Part shown: positions 25,432-33,465 of the stretch, piece after piece
How positions within the stretch are numbered: the first letter of the stretch is position 1
How the letters are laid out: every line of letters begins with the position of its first letter
Assembly (NCBI GenBank): GCA_016709875.1
Contig: JADJLZ010000001.1
Coordinates: 186,001 to 250,000 of the forward strand
From: Planctomycetota bacterium
GTDB taxonomy: Bacteria > Planctomycetota > UBA1135 > GCA-002686595
DNA length: 64,000 nt
Reading direction: 5' to 3'
Made by a program: the position numbers and the translations under genes
Notes under the pieces: generated by a model
Database searches by the model: none
The model's input: the letters and a program-made list of their open reading frames with translations, nothing else
Told to the model about the DNA's origin: nothing

Positions 25432-27378
25432 ATGACACCCACGCCTCGACCCGACCCGCTGCACGAGCTCCTCGCCGACGCCGGCTGGGTGCGCAGCCTC
25501 GCCGCGCGCCTGGTCGCGGACCCCGGGACGGCCGAGGACCTCGCGCAGGAGACGCTCGTCGCCGCCTGGAGCCGCCCGCCAGCGCCGGGCACACCCGCGC
25601 GACCCTGGCTCGCGCGCGTGCTGCGCAACTTCGCGCGCCAACGCTCGCGCTCCGAGAGCGCACGGTCGCAGCGCGAGCGCGCCAGCGCCACGCGCAGCCG
25701 CCCGCAGGATGACCCGGTCGAGCGCGCCGAGCTCGCGCAGCGCCTCGCGCGCGCCGTGCTCGAGCTCGCCGAGCCCTACCGCACGACCGTGCTGCGGCGC
25801 TACTTCGACGGCTGGAGCACCGAGGAGATCGCGCGCGCGGAAGGCACGAACCCCTCGACCGTGCGCACGCGCCTGGAACGCGGCCTCGCGCAACTGCGCG
25901 CGCGCCTGGAGCGCGAGGGCGGAGCCGAATGGATGAGCGCGCTCTGGCCGCTCGTGCCGCTGAAACCGGGCGCCGCGGCGCTCGCTAGCATCACAGGGGG
26001 AATTCTCGTGGGAACCGGAACGAAACTCGCGCTCGCTGTGTGCGCCGCGGCCCTGTGCGGCTGGATCCTCTGGCCCAGCCACGCACCGAGCGCGCCGCCG
26101 CTCGAGCTGCCCGTGCCGACGAGCGCAGCGGCAGGAGCGAAACTCGAGGTCACACCCGACGCGCTCGCGCGCTCGGCGGTGTCCGAAGCGCCCGCGAAGA
26201 AGCCGGTCGAGTCGGCGGCGACGCCCGCCGTGCGCCCCCCGCCCGCGCCAGGCACGATCGAGGGCTTCGTGCTGCGCCGCTCGAAGGCGGAGGACCGGCC
26301 AATCGCCGGCGCGCTCGTGACGCTGCACCCCGGCTACGATCCGAACGAGCCGCTGGCTGCGCTCGAGTTGCCCGAGCTCGCCAAGTGCCGCACCGCCGAA
26401 GACGGCTTCTTCCGCTTCCCGCACGTCGCGCCCGGTGAGTACACCGTGCGCGCGCGCTCGAAGGACTCCGTGCGCGAGGTCCCGGCCGAGGTCTCGGAGA
26501 AGGCGCGCGGCCCGCGCCTCTCGCTCGTGTTCGGCAGCGCGCGGATCCACGGCAGGATCTACGACCTCGGCGGTGCGCCCTTCGGAGAGGTCGTGCTGCG
26601 CCTGGACACCGCGGTCGACCAGTCGCTCCCGGGCGAATGGCAGCCCTCGCCGCTGCGCAGCGTGCGCACCAGCGATGCGGGCGGCAGCTACTCCTTCGAC
26701 GATCTCCCCGCCGGCGGTTACTGGCTGCTCGTCAACGCTCCGGGCAAGGACTGGACGCAGGCCTGGCCCGGGCGCATGTGCAAGCTCAACCTCGACGAAG
26801 ACCAGAACCTCGTCTGCAACGCCGGATCGCCGCAGGGCGCCGCGCACTGGATCGGCAGCGTGCGCACGAAGGCCGGGGCGGTTGCTCAGAGCGCGGGCAG
26901 CCTCTGGCTCGACTCGCCCAAGCTGCACGTGCACACGCAGGTCGGCTTCCCCGCGACCGGCGAGTTCGATGTGCCTCTCGATCCGGGCCAGTGGAACGTG
27001 CGGCTGATGCTCGGCGGCCGCGGCATCGAAGCCGTCGAGCCTTCTGGCGTGAGCGTTTCGGCGCAAGGCCTCGAACGCGATCTGGTGCTCTCTGGCGTGG
27101 AGCTCTCAGGCACTGTCCTCGACCAGGCCACGCGCGCCGCGCTCACGGGATATGCGGGCGTGCTGCAGATCCGGGCCAAAGCTCTGCGCAGCAGGGCCTC
27201 GCCGTCCACGGTCAGCGTCGATGCGCAGGGGCGTTACGTGTTCTACGGCCTCGAGCCTGGGCAATGGGCGCTGACCACCTACCCGCTGAAGCTCGCCGAG
27301 CAGGCGGGGTCGGCGCTCGTGACGATCGACGAGGGCGAGAGCACACACACGTTCGACCTCGAGGTGCGCAAGCGCTGA
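25432..27378 (+). CDS. ECF sigma factor fused to a TM helix and carboxypeptidase-regulatory domains
   Basis: 648 residues from the ATG at 25432 (an upstream GTG at 25357 is open but extends past the fold). Residues 10-75 form sigma region 2 ('DPGTAEDLAQETLVAAWSR'). Residues 95-160 form region 4 with the helix-turn-helix 'WSTEEIARAEGTNPSTVRTRLERG'. A hydrophobic stretch and a TM helix follow (about 183-214, TKLALAVCAAALCGWILWP), then a Pro/Ala linker. After that come at least three beta-sandwich modules of carboxypeptidase-regulatory or CNA-B type ('GTIEGFVLRRSKAEDRPIAGALVTL', 'FRFPHVAPGEYTVRA', 'YSFDDLPAGGYWLLV', 'YVFYGLEPGQWALTTYPL'). The sigma part would be cytoplasmic and the sensor part periplasmic. 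No separate anti-sigma gene is adjacent. Control by proteolytic release is an inference. Confidence 0.85.
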   Translation: MTPTPRPDPLHELLADAGWVRSLAARLVADPGTAEDLAQETLVAAWSRPPAPGTPARPWLARVLRNFARQRSRSESARSQRERASATRSRPQDDPVERAELAQRLARAVLELAEPYRTTVLRRYFDGWSTEEIARAEGTNPSTVRTRLERGLAQLRARLEREGGAEWMSALWPLVPLKPGAAALASITGGILVGTGTKLALAVCAAALCGWILWPSHAPSAPPLELPVPTSAAAGAKLEVTPDALARSAVSEAPAKKPVESAATPAVRPPPAPGTIEGFVLRRSKAEDRPIAGALVTLHPGYDPNEPLAALELPELAKCRTAEDGFFRFPHVAPGEYTVRARSKDSVREVPAEVSEKARGPRLSLVFGSARIHGRIYDLGGAPFGEVVLRLDTAVDQSLPGEWQPSPLRSVRTSDAGGSYSFDDLPAGGYWLLVNAPGKDWTQAWPGRMCKLNLDEDQNLVCNAGSPQGAAHWIGSVRTKAGAVAQSAGSLWLDSPKLHVHTQVGFPATGEFDVPLDPGQWNVRLMLGGRGIEAVEPSGVSVSAQGLERDLVLSGVELSGTVLDQATRAALTGYAGVLQIRAKALRSRASPSTVSVDAQGRYVFYGLEPGQWALTTYPLKLAEQAGSALVTIDEGESTHTFDLEVRKR

Positions 27379-27391
27379 GGCCCGCTCCGGC

Positions 27392-28519
27392 TCAGAGATT
27401 CCCCAGGCTGATCGCGTTCGTCGGGCAGTTGCGCGCGCAGGTGTGGTCGCGCGTGCACTCGTAGTTCGAGAGCTTCCTCACCGTGGCCTTCTCGCCGTGC
27501 GCCCAGAAGGCCTCGGTCTCGCAGACCATCTCGCACATCCCGCAGCCGATGCAGCGCTCGGCGTCGATGCGGATCGAGACGTAGTCGCGCGGCCGCACGG
27601 GGCAGGTCAAGCCGTCCACGACCTCCGTGCTGACGAGCTCGCGCGTCGCGGCGTGCGAGGTGAGCACCTTCAAGGCCTCGCTCTCGCCCTCGCGCACGAC
27701 CTCGGAGACCGTGTTGAAGTCGAAGCGCGAGGTGTGGCTGACCTTGGGCTGGATCAGCGCGACGCGCCAATCCACGTGCATGTGCAGCGACTGCTCGACC
27801 AGCACCTCCTCGACGATCTCGAAGGTGCGGTAGAGCGTCGAGAGCAGCTTGTTCTTGTAGTCCGGCGCCTTGAAGGTGCCCTTGAGCGAGAGATCGACCG
27901 CGATGATCAGCTCGGGGTTGAGGGTCTTCGCGAAGCGCAGCGGCACGGAGTCGACCATGCCGCCGTCCATGTAGCTGTAGCCGTCCTTCTCGTGCGGCTC
28001 GAAGACGCCCGGCAGCGCGCACGAGGAATACACGGCGTCGACGAGGTCGATGTCCTGCATCCCGGGCGTGCCCCAGAAGACCGAGCCGCCCGTCTCCAGG
28101 CGCACGGCGTTGCAGTAGAAGGGCACCTTCATGCCGCCGAAGGGCACGTCGGGCAGGATCTTCTTGAGCGTCGCCCGGAAGGTCTCGCCGTGGTACATGC
28201 TGCGCGCGCGCGTGCCCTTGAAGAGGAACTTCAAGAAGTTGAGCTTGAAGTAGTCCTCCTTCTGCACCTTGGCGATCAGCGCCTCGATCTTCTCGATCGA
28301 GTAGCCGCCGGCCGCCATCGCGCCGACGAGCGATCCGATGCTGGTGCCGACGATCGCGTCGTACTGGATCCCGAGCGTGCGCAGCGCCTTGAGCACGCCG
28401 ACGTGCGCCATGCCGCGCATCCCGCCGCCGCCGAGCACGAGCACCGTGCGCGGACGGTGCGCCGAATGCTGGCCGGGGTGGCGCAGGGCGTAGGCGGTGC
28501 GGGAGAGGTCGAGGGACAC
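27392..28519 (-). CDS. patatin-like phospholipase fused to a ferredoxin-type domain
   Basis: 375 residues. The patatin domain (about 24-300) has the oxyanion loop GGGGMRG (30-36), the nucleophile elbow GTSIG (Ser60) and the catalytic DGG (185-187), so it should be an active serine acyl hydrolase. Residues 315-375 are a bacterial ferredoxin-like module. C323, C326, C329 and C333 are followed by P-less spacing, then C355, D358, C361 and C365-P. An aspartate takes the second-ligand place of the second cluster. The gene is convergent with the sigma factor gene (13 bases apart) and divergent from a CoA ligase gene. The fusion suggests redox control of lipid hydrolysis (inference). Confidence 0.88.
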   Translation of the reverse strand: MSLDLSRTAYALRHPGQHSAHRPRTVLVLGGGGMRGMAHVGVLKALRTLGIQYDAIVGTSIGSLVGAMAAGGYSIEKIEALIAKVQKEDYFKLNFLKFLFKGTRARSMYHGETFRATLKKILPDVPFGGMKVPFYCNAVRLETGGSVFWGTPGMQDIDLVDAVYSSCALPGVFEPHEKDGYSYMDGGMVDSVPLRFAKTLNPELIIAVDLSLKGTFKAPDYKNKLLSTLYRTFEIVEEVLVEQSLHMHVDWRVALIQPKVSHTSRFDFNTVSEVVREGESEALKVLTSHAATRELVSTEVVDGLTCPVRPRDYVSIRIDAERCIGCGMCEMVCETEAFWAHGEKATVRKLSNYECTRDHTCARNCPTNAISLGNL

Positions 28520-28631
28520 GGGGTGGACCGGAGGCAGGACGGCGGGGCTACGGTACGGATTTCGGCCGGAGTCGGCGCGGGGTTGAGGACCGATCTAGCG
28601 CGGAACGCCTCGCGGCTCAATCTAGGACCGG

Positions 28632-30170
28632 ATGACGAGCTGCTCACGCGCATTGCCAATCGCCCACCGCACTTGGCAGCCTGTGCGGGTGCCGCAACAA
28701 GCCTCCCCCTGGCCTCGCATCTCGCACCTCCCGCGCGCCGAGCTCGAGGCGCTGCAGCGCGCCGAACTGCGCCGCTACGTGACGCAGGAGCTGTACCCCT
28801 TCTCGGCGCACTACCGGAAGATGTTCGACGCGGCCGGCGTGAAGCCGACCGACATCCGCGAGGTCGCGGATCTCGCGCGATTGCCCTTCACGACCAAGAA
28901 GGACCTGCTCGAGGCGCAGATCGATCCCGAGCGCAAGCGCGACTTCGTGCTGATCCCCTCCCCCACGGCGATCAAGCGCCACTGGCCGCTGCGGCGCAAG
29001 CTCGGGCTGCTCTTCGGCGGTCAGGCGGCGAAGGACGGCGTCGCCTTCGACTACACGCCCAACTTCCTGACCTTCACCACGGGCCGCTCGAGCGAGCCCG
29101 TCGGCTTCGCCTACACGCCGCACGATCTCGAGCGCATGGGCGAGATCGGCGGGCGCATGCTCGACGTGCACGCGATCCACGACAGGCAGGCGCGCATCCT
29201 GAACATGTTCCCCTTCGCGCCGCACCTGGCCTTCTGGCAGGTGACCTTCGCGGGCTTCCGCACGGGGCGGCTGATCCTGCCCACGGGCGGCGGGAAGCTG
29301 ATGGGCACGGCCGGCAACCTGAAGATGGCCGAGCGTATGAAGCCGACGGTGATGCTCGGCGTGCCGGGCTTCGTCTACCACCTGCTGCGCGAGGCTGCCG
29401 AGCGGCGCGCAGATCTCTCCGCGGTCAAGCTCGTCATCCTGGGCGCGGAGAAGGTTACGCCGGGGCTGAAGCTCAAGATGGCCGAGGCGCTCGCCACCTG
29501 CGGCGCGCGCGACGTCGTGATCTCGGGCACCTACGGCTTCACCGAGGCGCGCATGGCCTTCGGCGAGTGCCCCGCGGCCTACGAGGAGTCGCCGGGCTAC
29601 CACACCTATCCCGATCTGGGCGTGTTCGAGGTGATCGACCCCGTGAGCGGCAAGGTGCTCGGCGAAGGCGAGACCGGCGAGCTCGTCTTCACGCCGCTCG
29701 GCGGCCACGGGACGGTCGTGTGCCGCTACCGCACGGGCGATCTCGCGGTCGGCGGGATCAGCTACGAACCGTGCAAGTGGTGCGGCCGGAGCGTGCCGCG
29801 CATCTCGAACGAGCTGCGCCGCGCGAGCGACCAGAAGGACCTCGATCTGACCAAGATCAAGGGCACGCTGGTCGACCTCTCGCACATCGGCACGGTCGTG
29901 TCGGGCATCGCGGAGGTCGAGGAGTGGCAGGTCGTGCTGAAGAAGATCCACGACGACCCGCACGAGCTCGACGAGTTCGTCCTACGGCTCTCGCTCGAGG
30001 CCGGCGCGGACCCGGTCGCCAGCGAGAAGAAGATCCGTCAGATGATCGTCGACGCGACCGAGGTCTCGCCCAACCGCATCGAGTTCCACAGCACCAAAGA
30101 GATGCTCGAGCTGATCGGCATGGAGACCGAGATGAAGGAGAAGCGCTTCCTGGATCTGCGGCCGAAATAG
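28632..30170 (+). CDS. PaaK-like adenylate-forming CoA ligase
   Basis: 512 residues from the ATG at 28632; a GTG at 28689 is an alternative. Family motifs are 'FTTGRSSEPVGF' (about 148-159, the P-loop-like nucleotide motif), 'ISGTYGFTEARM' (A5-type YGxTE) and 'CRYRTGDLAVGG' (A7). The C-terminal lobe has 'CKWCGRSVPRISNELRR', as in phenylacetate-CoA ligases, where a CxCGR element is common. Likely reaction: ATP-dependent activation of a carboxylic acid to an acyl-adenylate and then an acyl-CoA. The acid is unknown; the nearby thiolase and FadB suggest fatty or aromatic acid metabolism. Its last 20 codons have a decayed copy at 31963. Confidence 0.82.
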   Translation: MTSCSRALPIAHRTWQPVRVPQQASPWPRISHLPRAELEALQRAELRRYVTQELYPFSAHYRKMFDAAGVKPTDIREVADLARLPFTTKKDLLEAQIDPERKRDFVLIPSPTAIKRHWPLRRKLGLLFGGQAAKDGVAFDYTPNFLTFTTGRSSEPVGFAYTPHDLERMGEIGGRMLDVHAIHDRQARILNMFPFAPHLAFWQVTFAGFRTGRLILPTGGGKLMGTAGNLKMAERMKPTVMLGVPGFVYHLLREAAERRADLSAVKLVILGAEKVTPGLKLKMAEALATCGARDVVISGTYGFTEARMAFGECPAAYEESPGYHTYPDLGVFEVIDPVSGKVLGEGETGELVFTPLGGHGTVVCRYRTGDLAVGGISYEPCKWCGRSVPRISNELRRASDQKDLDLTKIKGTLVDLSHIGTVVSGIAEVEEWQVVLKKIHDDPHELDEFVLRLSLEAGADPVASEKKIRQMIVDATEVSPNRIEFHSTKEMLELIGMETEMKEKRFLDLRPK

Positions 30171-30209
30171 CCGTAGCGGACCCCGGACGAGGGGCCTAGC
30201 CTGGGCTGC

Positions 30210-31940
30210 ATGGAGACTCTCGTCATGCTTCTCGGCCGCTCGTTCCTTGCACTCGTCCTCTGCGCCGCATCCGCCGGCGCGCAGGCGCCCTGGTGGCGCG
30301 TCTCGAGTCCGCTCGTGACCACGACCTTCGGCGCGTCCATCGCCGGCGTCGACGACTGCAACGGCGACGGAGTGCCGGACGTCCTCGTCGGTTCCCCGAG
30401 CGACTCGAGCGCGTTCCTCGGGGCAGGCAGTGCGCAGCTGCTCTCCGGTCTGGATGGCAGCCTGATCCGCAGCTGGCAGGGCCCGATGGCCTTCGCGCAG
30501 TTCGGCTCTCCCGTGGCGGACGCAGGTGACGTCGACGGCGACGGCATCGGCGACCTGCTCATCGGAGCCCCCGGCGATTCCAGCGGCGCGCCGAGCGGAG
30601 GGAGCGTGCGCGCCTACTCGGGGGCGAGCGGGGTGCTGCTCTTCACTTTCACGGGACCCGCCGGCTCGTATTTCGGTGCCGCGATCTGCGGCGCAGGCGA
30701 CGTTGATCACGACGGCCACGCCGATGTGATCGCCAGCGCGGAGAGCGACTCGAGCGTTCAGCCCCAGGCGGGCCGGGTGGAGGTCATCTCCGGCGCGACC
30801 GGCGCGAGTTTGTACACGCTGATCGGGGCGCCCCAGGATTTCCTGGGCAGCTCGGTCGCGAGCACGGGCGATGTCGACGGCGATGGCACCGACGACTTCG
30901 TGGTCGGCAGCGCAACCTACTCGCAGCTCGGGGCGAGCTACCTCGGTCGCGTCACGGTCCACTCGGGCGTCGACGGGTCGATCCTGCGCATGATCGTCGG
31001 AAGCGTGCCCTACGCAGGTCTCGGCGGCCGGGTGGCGGGGACGGGCGACGTCGACCAGGACGGTACGCCGGACTTCGCGGCGAGCGCCTACGGCGCAGGC
31101 GCGCCCGCCGGTGTCGTCCATGTCTTCAGCGGGACGAGCGGCCTCGTCCTGCGGAGCTTCCTCGGCGACGGCGGCTTCGACGCGTTCGGCACCTCGCTCG
31201 GCGGCGGTCGCGACGTCGACGGCGACGGCGTGTCCGATCTCGCCATCGGCTCCGACGAAGGCGGCTACGCGCGCACCTACAGCGGCGCGAACGGGCATCT
31301 CGTCTACGAAATCCACTCACCCCTCTCGCAGTTGGGGCATCAGACTGCGATCCGCGCTGCGCTCGTGCGCGACGTCAACGGCGACGGGCGCGCCGACCTC
31401 GCCGTCTCCATTCCCTACGCGGTCGACGGCGCCCCGGTGCACGGCGAAGCGCGCGTCTACACCGACGCGACGCCGCAGCCGGTGGGCTCGGGCTTCTGCT
31501 TCGGCGACGGCTCCGGGACGGCATGTCCGTGCGCCAACAACGGCGCCGCGGGAGCCGGCTGCGCCAACTCGATCGGCGCCGGTGCGCTGCTCGAGTCCTT
31601 CGGCACGAACTCGGCTTCGGCCGACGATGCCTGGTTCCAGTCCCACGACCTCCCGCCGGGGGTGACGACGGTGCTCTTCACCGGGACGCAGACCGCCGGC
31701 GCGGGCGGCGGCGTGCGGCTCTTCGACGGGTTGCGCTGCGTCGGCGGCGCGCTGCACCGACTCGGCACGCGCCAGTCACTCGCGACGGGCGTCGTCTACC
31801 AGGCCTCGGGCCTGGGTTTCATCGGCGGCTGGAGCGCGGGGACGACCGCGTACTTCCAGCTGTACTACCGCGACAACGCGGGACCCTGCGCGAGCGGCTC
31901 GAATTTCTCCAACGGGTTGTCGATCACGTTCGGGCCCTGA
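30210..31940 (+). CDS. exported FG-GAP repeat protein with CPCAN C-terminal domain
   Basis: 576 residues with a signal peptide (cleavage probably after ASAGA). About seven integrin-alpha-like FG-GAP blades follow, each with a Ca-binding loop: 'DDCNGDGVPDVLVGSP', 'GDVDGDGIGDLLIGAPGDS', 'GDVDHDGHADVIASA', 'GDVDGDGTDDFVVGSA', 'GDVDQDGTPDFAASAYG', 'RDVDGDGVSDLAIGSD' and 'RDVNGDGRADLAVSIP'. The 150-residue C-terminal domain has ACPCANNGAAGAGCANS, GLRCVGG and AYFQLYYRD, homologous to the end of the protein at 3859-6090. It lies 39 bases after the CoA ligase and is followed by a copy of that ligase's 3' end. It is secreted; the adhesion-type function is inference. Confidence 0.85.
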   Translation: METLVMLLGRSFLALVLCAASAGAQAPWWRVSSPLVTTTFGASIAGVDDCNGDGVPDVLVGSPSDSSAFLGAGSAQLLSGLDGSLIRSWQGPMAFAQFGSPVADAGDVDGDGIGDLLIGAPGDSSGAPSGGSVRAYSGASGVLLFTFTGPAGSYFGAAICGAGDVDHDGHADVIASAESDSSVQPQAGRVEVISGATGASLYTLIGAPQDFLGSSVASTGDVDGDGTDDFVVGSATYSQLGASYLGRVTVHSGVDGSILRMIVGSVPYAGLGGRVAGTGDVDQDGTPDFAASAYGAGAPAGVVHVFSGTSGLVLRSFLGDGGFDAFGTSLGGGRDVDGDGVSDLAIGSDEGGYARTYSGANGHLVYEIHSPLSQLGHQTAIRAALVRDVNGDGRADLAVSIPYAVDGAPVHGEARVYTDATPQPVGSGFCFGDGSGTACPCANNGAAGAGCANSIGAGALLESFGTNSASADDAWFQSHDLPPGVTTVLFTGTQTAGAGGGVRLFDGLRCVGGALHRLGTRQSLATGVVYQASGLGFIGGWSAGTTAYFQLYYRDNAGPCASGSNFSNGLSITFGP

Positions 31941-31962
31941 GCGCGCGGGGGCGCGCGGAGCA

Positions 31963-32028
31963 TGGAGCTGCCCGGGATGGAGACCGAGCTGAAGGAGAAG
32001 CGCTTCGTGGATCCAAGGCCGAGGTGAT
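31963..32028 (+). pseudogene. decayed copy of the CoA ligase 3' end
   Basis: A 22-codon open frame reads MELPGMETELKEKRFVDPRP and ends in a stop. It matches the C-terminus of the CoA ligase (LELIGMETEMKEKRFLDLRP, bases 30109-30170) with about 85% DNA identity over the core 48 bases. It lies 22 bases after the FG-GAP gene. It is a relic of a second ligase 3' end, not a gene I would call functional. Confidence 0.8.
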
Positions 32029-32041
32029 GTGTCCTGTCCGA

Positions 32042-32062
32042 ATCACCCACGCTGCGGGTGAT
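32042..32062 (+). terminator. hairpin after the ligase remnant
   Basis: ATCACCC and GGGTGAT form a perfect 7-bp stem around a 7-base loop, 13 bases after the remnant's stop and about 95 bases before the thiolase start. It has no T-tract. It could end the FG-GAP transcript. Confidence 0.4.
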
Positions 32063-32157
32063 CCTGACAGCCCCCGGCTCCCCCTCCCCAGCCCGTGTGC
32101 GTATCCCCCCCTCGGAGCTTGAGTTCCGCCTCCCCGCAGGCCTAGCATCGAGCCCTC

Positions 32158-33465
32158 GTGGCCGATCGCTCCCCTCTGGTCCTCGCCGCCGGCATCCGCA
32201 CCCCCTGGGCGCGCTCGGGGGGCGCCTTCGCGCGCGAGGACGCGGGCCACCTCGGCGCGCTCGTCGCGCGCGAGCTCATCGCGCGCACCCATCTCGATCC
32301 CGGCACGCTCGACGAGGTGATCACCGGCATCGCCGGCCCGCCGCACGACCAGGCCAATGTCAGCCGCGTGATCGCACTGCGCGCCGACATCCCCGAGCAC
32401 GTGCCCGCGCGCACCGTCGCGCGCAACTGCGCCAGCGGCATGGAGGCCGTCGCCTGCGCGATGACCTCGATCCGCGCCGGCGACGCAAGCCTGATCCTCG
32501 CGCTGGGCGTCGAGGTGATGAGCCGCTACCCGCTGATCTTCAGCGACAAGGCCACCGCGGTCTTCGGCGAACTCTCGCGCGCAAAGAACGCCGCCGCGCG
32601 CCTGGGCGCGATGGCGCACTTCCGGCCGGCGATGTTCACGCCGCGCATCGCGCTGCTCGAAGGCCTGACCGATCCGATCCCGGGCCTGATCATGGGCAAG
32701 ACGGCCGAGCTCCTGGCGCGCGAGTTCGACATCTCGCGCGAGGACGCGGACCGCTTCGCGCTCGAGAGCCACGAGCGCGCGCGCTCGGCACGCGAGATCG
32801 GCCGGTTCGCGCGCGAGATCCTGCCGCTCCTGCCACTCTCCGCGAAGCCCGGCACGGCGGCGCTCGAGCACGACGATTCGATCCGCGACGGGCAGACGCT
32901 CGAGGCGCTCGCGAAGCTCCGGCCGGTGTTCGAGAAGCCCGATGGCCGCGTGACCGTGGGCAATTCCTGCGGCATCACCGATGGCGCGTGCGCGCTGCTG
33001 ATCACGACCGAGGAGCGCGCCGAGAAGCTCGGAATCGAACCGCTCGCACGCATCCTCTCCTTCGCCTGGGCCGGCCTCGATCCCGCGCGCATGGGCCTGG
33101 GTCCGGTGTATTCGAGCGCGAAGGCGCTCGACAAGGCCGGACTCGAGCTCGAGCAGATGGACGTGATCGAGCTCAACGAGGCCTTCGCTGCGCAGGTGCT
33201 GGCCTGCACGCGCGCGTCGGAGTCCGCGGAGTTCTGCCGCGAGAAGCTCGGACGCGAGCGCGCGCTCGGCCGGATCGATCCCGCGAAGTTGAACCCCAAC
33301 GGCGGCGCGATCGCGCTTGGCCACCCGGTCGGCGCGACGGGCTCGCGGCTCCTGCTCAGCGCCGCGCACGAGCTGGCCGCGAAGAAGCAGCGCTATGCGC
33401 TCGCGACCCTGTGCATCGGCGGCGGACAGGGCGGAGCCTTCGTGCTCGAAAGGAGCGGCGCGTGA
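32158..33465 (+). CDS. fadI: acetyl-CoA C-acyltransferase (thiolase), FadI/FadA-like
   Basis: 435 residues from a GTG at 32158. The acyl-accepting cysteine lies in RNCASGMEA (C91), followed by 'ELNEAFAAQVLA', 'NPNGGAIALGHPVGATGSR' (catalytic His) and 'LCIGGGQGGAF' (second catalytic Cys). All thiolase catalytic elements are therefore intact. The length is closer to FadI (about 435) than FadA (about 390). It forms a two-gene unit with the FadB/FadJ-like gene, which starts with a GTGA overlap. Together they give the last three steps of beta-oxidation: hydration, NAD-dependent oxidation and thiolysis. Confidence 0.9.
   Translation: MADRSPLVLAAGIRTPWARSGGAFAREDAGHLGALVARELIARTHLDPGTLDEVITGIAGPPHDQANVSRVIALRADIPEHVPARTVARNCASGMEAVACAMTSIRAGDASLILALGVEVMSRYPLIFSDKATAVFGELSRAKNAAARLGAMAHFRPAMFTPRIALLEGLTDPIPGLIMGKTAELLAREFDISREDADRFALESHERARSAREIGRFAREILPLLPLSAKPGTAALEHDDSIRDGQTLEALAKLRPVFEKPDGRVTVGNSCGITDGACALLITTEERAEKLGIEPLARILSFAWAGLDPARMGLGPVYSSAKALDKAGLELEQMDVIELNEAFAAQVLACTRASESAEFCREKLGRERALGRIDPAKLNPNGGAIALGHPVGATGSRLLLSAAHELAAKKQRYALATLCIGGGQGGAFVLERSGA

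Noticed and set aside
27379..27391. Terminator between the convergent sigma-factor and patatin genes
   Set aside because: The gap is only 13 bases and holds no inverted repeat.
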